Shown here one piece after another: positions 6,507-11,028 of a stretch of DNA of 11,028 nt (within the stretch, counting starts at the first letter, position 1; every line of letters begins with the position of its first letter). Under the pieces are notes generated by a model. That model was not told where the DNA came from, ran no database searches, and saw only the letters and a program-made list of their open reading frames with translations. Made by a program: the position numbers and the translations under genes. Origin of the DNA: Bacteroidales bacterium (GTDB lineage: Bacteria > Bacteroidota > Bacteroidia > Bacteroidales > JAAUTT01); NCBI GenBank assembly GCA_012031335.1, contig JAAUTT010000069.1, forward strand, positions 1 to 11,028. Direction: 5' to 3'.

Positions 6507-9199
6507 TTATTCTTTTAATTTATGGTTTTCGTATAGTGATTTTAACCTGTCTATTTCTTTGTTAGCCTCTTCAAGTACCTGATATTTTAGTTTTTTCTCA
6601 GTTATATCCTGGGCTATAAAATAGATTTTCTGAATCTGTCCACGCTCATCAAGAACGGGAATTGCGGCCGACATGAGCCAGTATTCCTCACCGGTTGGTT
6701 TTAGTGCGTCGAACAACACCCTTGTGTTCTTTGCCTTTTTCAACTTCGGCCCAGATAAGATCGAACTGACGAAGTTCTTCTGGTTTAAGGAAATAACGTG
6801 CGTTTTTGTTTAATACTTCTTTTTCGAGGTATCCGGTTATTTCGAGATAACTCCTGTTTGCCTTCATAATCGTTCCGTCGGGAGATAATTCTGCCAGAAT
6901 TACAGCTTTATCGAGGATATTGACAATAGAACTCAACTCTGTTTGTTTTGATTGCAACTGCATATTGAGGCCGGAAACATTTTCTTCAAGGCGAATATTT
7001 TCGGTATTATTGGATGCGATTACAAGAATTTTATAGGGATTACGTTCCTGATCGAAGATGGGACTATAATTTTGCGTAAAATAAAATGTTTTATTATTGA
7101 AATGTATTTCTTCCTCTCTAACAATACTTCTGCCATTTCTAAGTTCGGTCCATAGATTATTGTAATCGTCGGCCTGCGCAGTAAAATAGCAAATAGCTCT
7201 CAGGTTCTTTCCAATAAGGTCGTCGTGATTGCATTTCAGGACCGAGCAATATTTGTTGTTGACTTCGATTATACGGCCATCCATGTCCATTTCCATTACC
7301 ATGGAAGCATTATCGAGGGCACCTACAATACTCATTATTTCGGCTTGTTTTCTGGCTGATTCTTCCTGGGTAGCCTGAAGTTCCTCCAGGTTTTGCCTCA
7401 TTTCCTCTTCCTGCTGGGCCATTTCCTCAGCTTGTTTTTTCGATTGTTCCAATAAGTGAGCTGTGTGAACACTTATTTTCAGTGATGCAAAAGTAGAAGC
7501 AATGCTTTCGGCCAGTTTTTCGACAAACTCAATTTCATGAGATTCCAGAATACTAAAGGATGCAATTTCAATGATGCCAAAAATGTTTTCATCGGTTTTT
7601 AGCGGAACAATAAGCAAACTTCGTGGGATGGCATCGCCCAGACCCGAGGTGATGGTAATATAATCTTCTGGAATATCAGTCATAAAAATGGTAAGCCTTT
7701 CCTGTGCACATGTGCCCACCAGTCCTTCCCCAATTTCCACTCTTTTGTTAATATATTTTTTCCTGTCGAAGGCTATCGCCGAAACAAGTTCAAGATGCTC
7801 GTCGCCAGGAATGTCATCAATATAAGAGAAAACTCCACCCTGATTGGCATTTAAATACTTCACAAGGTTTTTGATAATCATATCAGAGAGTTCAACGATA
7901 TTACTGGTTTGGAATCTAAGGATCTCACTAAATTTGGCTAATCCTTCGTTAGACCAGGCCCTCTTTTTTTCTTCAATCTTATATTTGGCATCTTCTTCTT
8001 CAGCTTTTCTCATACTAACCTGCAATCCGAGCAGGGCATTTGCCAATGAATCTTCTTTACTTAACGGATTCAATTCGAGGTTTTCGGCTCCTTTTCCCAA
8101 GCGTTGTGCAAACTTAACCTTTCCCCGAAGGCTCAGAACAAATTCATTCAATAAAAAAGCGATTTTCCCAAATTCGTCTTTTGAACCTGGATTCATTGGT
8201 TCGGGTAACTGCCCTTTCACAAGTTCCTGCAGATAAACAATAATCGCATTGATAGCGGTAACAATACTTTTATAAGTTAAGGAAATAAGCAATAAGATAA
8301 GCGATGTAAGCAGAAAAGCAGAAGGACCCTCATCAGAAACTGCTTTTTACATGGGTGTTAATTTGTTCTTCAATTTCAAGGCCCAGGTTTTTTGATTTTG
8401 CCGAAACTGTATTAAGCAGATCAAGTTGTTTGCCAATTAATCCTTCGTTTGAGCCATAACCAAGCATTTTGTCTTTGTTCCGAACATTGAGCACAGCCTC
8501 AAGGTATTTGTCCAATTCAGACAGAACTCTTAACCGGTCACTTTCGGGTATTCCCCTTGTAAGATTTACATCTGAAGAGGCAATGGAGGCCTTAAGCTTT
8601 ATTGCTTCGCCTGTTAATGCTTCTATTGTTATATGACTATGATCCAGATTATACCGAAATTCAAACTTCCGGACATTGATCCAGTTTTTTAGCAGAGCAG
8701 GATTCTTTAAGGCAGCCAGATAATTCTCCAGATATTCGCCCTGCCTGTACCAGTTACCAGCCCTGCCAGTCTGCTGGAATCCACGATCCATAAATTCCCG
8801 GAGCAGTTCCTGATTACCTTTTTGAAACCGGATGATTCCCTGGTTTAATGCTTTTATTTTTCCTAAAGAGAGTGGCTGACCGGTATACCCTGATTTGTCG
8901 AGCGAGTCCAGAATAGCCGAAAAACGTTTACTCAAAGCGCCGACAGAATCTAGTAACGGACTTTTTTCTATTTGATAAAGTTCGGGATTGATTACCTCTT
9001 TCTCTAAAAACAGATTGAACTGATTACGCATCAGTTCGGGATATAGTTGAAGGTTTTTTATCCGGGAAGCCTGTTTAACAATGTCACCGGCCAAATACCG
9101 GCTATTATATATCATTATATAAGAAACCAGGAAGAGCGCGATAATTATAGCGATAATGGCCAGTAGTTTAGCTCTTATGGAATAAAATATTTTGATCAT
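6507..9199 (-). CDS. Large membrane sensor: periplasmic helical domain, HAMP-like, GAF, PAS, PAS
   Basis: Corrected length is 896 residues. It begins MIKIFYSIRAKLLAIIAIII with a first membrane helix (10-31). A helical periplasmic region (about 32-285) includes RGFQQTGRAGNWYRQGEYLE and RKFEFRYNLD, which recall the HBM ligand-binding domain of some chemoreceptors. A second membrane helix (about 294-312), a HAMP-like linker (322-404), GAF (432-577, IGEGLVGTCA, IPEDYITITSGLG), a glutamate-rich coiled coil (582-622, containing EEMRQNLEELQATQEE), PAS (625-737), PAS (754-867, ending AQDITEKKLKYQ) and a short C-terminal coil follow. No kinase or other output domain is present. There are two frameshifts, each one base too many: in AAA at 8337-8339 (the frame otherwise stops just before the second membrane helix) and in TTTT at 6699-6702 (VVRRTKPTGEEYW after correction). 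Uncorrected, it would look like three genes. As the first gene of the packed run it probably provides the input signal. Confidence 0.85.
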
Positions 9200-9345
9200 T
9201 TTTGGGTTACCTGAGGTTATTGTTTAGTTTTTGTTATTGAACATGGTTATACGCACATTTTCATTAAAGTACACACTATCAAAGAAAATCTTTTTAAATA
9301 TATAGAAAATGTTTTGTTGTTTGCTCATTTCCATAGTTTAAAGGA
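9200..9345 (-). other. Intergenic region before the sensor gene
   Basis: This 146-base AT-rich gap is by far the largest between the CheR gene and the left edge, so it is the natural place for the promoter of the operon. I see no convincing Bacteroidota promoter (TTTG and TAnnTTTG at the right spacing) and no clear hairpin terminator. A 34-codon frame (9328-9224) is open within it but has no recognisable features. ACCTCAGGTAACC lies shortly before the sensor start, but it is not a good ribosome-binding site. Confidence 0.4.
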
Positions 9346-10209
9346 TTATGGCATATAGGAAAAGGATTCTTTTTTCTGATAAAACTGGCCCACTCTATCG
9401 AAACGGGACGAATGGGGTCCCAGTATAGACTCGTGCATACCCAAAAGAAGATACCCGTTGGGATAGAGGTTGTTGTGAAACAGGTCGAAAACCTTATTCT
9501 GTAGCTCATAATTGAAGTAAATGATTACATTTCTGCAAAGTATCAGGTCGAATTTTACAAAAAAGATGTTACCGTCTTTAACCAGATCATGTTTTTTGAA
9601 CACTGGTTTATCAAGTAAGAACTGGTTCATTTTAATTGTATCTTTCGATTTATCGATGGTGAAGTACTTCTCATAGGGAGTATTATGCAGTTCTTCATAA
9701 TTGTAAGGATTCTCCTTAATAGCCTTATCGAAATTATCGAGATAGTTGATATTGAACCTGTACTTGTAAAATGCCTTTTTTTGCAACCTGCAGTACATCG
9801 CTATTGATATCTGTTCCATAAACCTTTGCTTTGTCAAACAAATCCAGTTCATGCAAAAGCATAAGCATTGAGTATACTTCCTGACCTGTTGAACAGCCTG
9901 CATGCCAAATGTTAATGCTCTGCTGGTTCTTTAATTTGGGAAGGAGATTGTATTTTAATATTTGCCAGATATTAGGGTCGCGAAAGAGCTCTGTTGTGTT
10001 TACAGTTATCTCTTTAACTATTTGTTCGAGAAACACCGGATTATTTTTAAGTTGTGCCAAAAGACCGATTAAGTCGAGCTTATTGTCAACCAATACCTTT
10101 GCCAATCTTCTTTTTTAAAGATTTTATCCGAATATTCGGTAAAATCGTAATTGGACGACGATTTAATACCATTAATAAATAAAAGTAAATCCTGATTGGT
10201 TATCGTCAT
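9346..10209 (-). CDS. cheR: CheR-type SAM-dependent protein-glutamate methyltransferase
   Basis: Corrected length is about 287 residues, a normal CheR size. It starts at the ATG at 10209 (MTITNQDLLLFINGIKSSSN), followed by the CheR N-terminal helical domain. Active-site motifs are canonical: NTTELFRDP (71-79), the SAM loop AGCSTGQE (104-111), YGTDIN (131-136) with the ribose-binding aspartate, and LILCRNVIIYF near the end of the Rossmann fold. It should transfer methyl groups from SAM to glutamates of a receptor-like coiled coil. There are two frameshifts. One is in the T run at 10111-10116, where adding one A on the coding strand (or removing two) restores FKKRRLAKV. The other is one extra base in AAAA at 9768-9771, where removal restores VAKKGIYKYRFNINYL. 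Uncorrected, the gene would look like two overlapping fragments. It is related to the degenerate CheR at 5684-6502, and lies apart from the main run, 146 bases before the sensor gene. Confidence 0.88.
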
Positions 10210-10344
10210 ATTAATTACTGGAACAAATCCCTTTTATGTTTATTATAAGTATGATTATGCATAAGTAAAACCTCATGCTATAAACTTCCTATCTAAATTA
10301 ATAAAAAAATAAGAATTTAAACGATGAATGAAGAATCTTTTAGA
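10210..10344 (-). other. Intergenic region between membrane protein gene and cheR
   Basis: This 135-base, strongly AT-rich stretch separates the unrelated membrane protein from the signalling genes. On the coding strand it has AATCTAAAAGATT, a five-base stem with a three-base loop, right after the membrane protein stop, and further on a run of seven T, which could make a weak terminator. The imperfect direct repeat listed separately lies closer to cheR. A promoter for cheR is expected here, but I cannot point to one with confidence. Confidence 0.4.
10240..10266 (-). repeat. Imperfect direct repeat upstream of cheR
   Basis: On the coding strand ACTTATGCATAA (10266-10255) is followed 16 bases later by ACTTATAATAA (10250-10240). 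The first copy contains the ten-base palindrome TTATGCATAA (10255-10264). Both lie 31 to 57 bases before the cheR start codon, where a regulator could bind. In AT-rich DNA such similarity can be chance. Confidence 0.3.
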
Positions 10345-11028
10345 TTATTCGGTTTTGGTTGTTATTTTTCCAAAGCTATTTTTCAACCATTTTGGGAGGA
10401 TTATGGCTCCGATGATTAAATATGGATAGTAACTAATCAGCCGCCAAAGAAATGCTAATAATACTGAAACTGAGCCAAGTACAGCAGCGCTTACGGGGAT
10501 AAGATCACCTAAGTATCTGGTGAAAATGTATTCGGAAAATCCGCTGGCACCTGGAGTAGGACTTAATAACATCATATTCGACATTACAAGTTGCCTGGCA
10601 AACAAAAGGAAGTGGTCGGATATGACAAAGAAAGCGAGCATTAATGCATTTACAACCCAATAACGTGAAGTCCAGGAAAAAAAGGTTGCCTAAATGCTTT
10701 AAACCAAAATCCGAAAGACTCCTTTTTTAGCTGAAGCGAACTTGTTACTATATCCGTACCTGTGAGATATGCATTGTATCGGAATTTTCTTAAAAATGGC
10801 AGTTTAAAAAGCCAGAGTAGTAGCCACTTTAATCCACGCGGATTGATGAAAAGCCCATAACTTAGGATAATGGTATAAATCAGTTTGAGGCAATAGCCAA
10901 TTACGGCAAACCAGATAAATTCTCCGCTTATTCCAACATCGAACAGCCTGCTTACTTTTATAGACAGCAAAAGCAGGGGAAACATCAGGATAAAATATAT
11001 TTCATCGAGAAACGAAGTAGCCATTACT
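10345..11028 (-). CDS. LPG-synthase transmembrane / UPF0104 (YbhN-like) family membrane protein, C-terminal part
   Basis: This is a polytopic inner-membrane protein that continues beyond the right edge; about 228 residues of an expected 300 to 350 are visible. The frame is open through the ATG at 11024, so that ATG is not a supported start. Several membrane helices can be seen (FILMFPLLLLSIKV, FIWFAVIGYCLKLIYTIIL, VVNALMLAFFVI, VSAAVLGSVSVLLAFLWRLI, YLIIGAIILPKWL). The family hallmark PTPGASGFSEYIF (usually PxPGGxGxxE) sits between the helices near the C-terminus. Members are annotated as lysylphosphatidylglycerol synthase transmembrane or flippase-like proteins; the substrate here is unknown, and no catalytic LPG domain is visible. 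One base is missing in the seven-A run at 10677-10683: adding a T on the coding strand joins the halves into FFSWTSRYWVVNALMLAF, a typical segment. It is not obviously related in function to the signalling genes that follow. Confidence 0.82.

Noticed and set aside
6507..6743. Separate 78-residue PAS fragment gene
   Set aside because: It is the C-terminal half of the second PAS domain of the sensor, separated by a one-base insertion at 6699-6702.
8293..8332. Reading the sensor as two genes: a one-TM periplasmic protein and a soluble GAF-PAS protein
   Set aside because: Removing one base at 8337-8339 creates a clean second membrane helix that links the two parts, giving the usual sensor topology.
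9224..9328. 34-codon open frame on the minus strand (MSKQQNIFYIFKKIFFDSVY...) between cheR and the sensor gene
   Set aside because: No family resemblance, no ribosome-binding site, and short open frames are expected in AT-rich spacer. It cannot be excluded without comparison to relatives.
10280..10344. Rho-independent terminator after the membrane protein gene
   Set aside because: The five-base AT stem is weak and the T run lies well away from it, so it is not a convincing terminator.
1..11028. CRISPR arrays, tRNA or rRNA genes, insertion sequences, phage genes
   Set aside because: None was seen. There are no regularly spaced repeats, no transposase or integrase motifs, and gene density is complete on one strand.

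Overview
The window looks like chromosomal DNA from a Bacteroidota bacterium, probably an uncultured or environmental Bacteroidales/Marinilabiliales-type organism. This rests on the AT-rich composition, weak Shine-Dalgarno signals, GAF-PAS-SpoIIE phosphatases with the NYAQRIQSAIL linker, and SiaB/SiaC-type proteins. No hit can be computed here, so the taxonomy is inference. Every gene is on the minus strand, so the reading order is right to left.

Layout, right to left. (1) 11028-10345: the C-terminal part of a polytopic membrane protein of the LPG-synthase transmembrane/UPF0104 (YbhN-like) family, which runs off the window. (2) 10209-9346: a CheR-type methyltransferase with an intact SAM motif, with AT-rich intergenic DNA on both sides. 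(3) 9199 to the left edge: a tightly packed run, probably one operon, with gaps of 2 to 40 bases. It holds a large membrane sensor (periplasmic helical domain, HAMP-like linker, GAF, two PAS), a second CheR with a degraded SAM site, a CheB methylesterase domain without receiver, a small two-TM GAF protein, a membrane GAF-PAS-PAS-SpoIIE/PP2C phosphatase, a SiaB-type kinase, a SiaC-type phosphoprotein keeping the Thr68 position, and the N-terminus of a TerB-like protein that runs off the left edge.

How the parts may work together (inference): the phosphatase, SiaB kinase and SiaC substrate form a partner switch like SiaA/SiaB/SiaC of Pseudomonas aeruginosa, where SiaB phosphorylates SiaC and SiaA removes the phosphate. 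There SiaC controls the diguanylate cyclase SiaD. No GGDEF gene is visible here; the next gene is the TerB-like protein, which becomes a candidate output. CheR and CheB are encoded between two sensors whose glutamate-rich coiled coils resemble chemoreceptor adaptation helices, although no chemoreceptor, CheA or CheW is present. This suggests a methylation-tuned phosphatase switch.

A technical caution: ten single-base frameshifts, nearly all in short homopolymers, break seven of the ten genes. Each can be repaired by one base, after which conserved motifs continue without stops. I read these as sequencing or assembly errors and give whole-gene coordinates. Residue numbers for the broken genes refer to my corrected reading.
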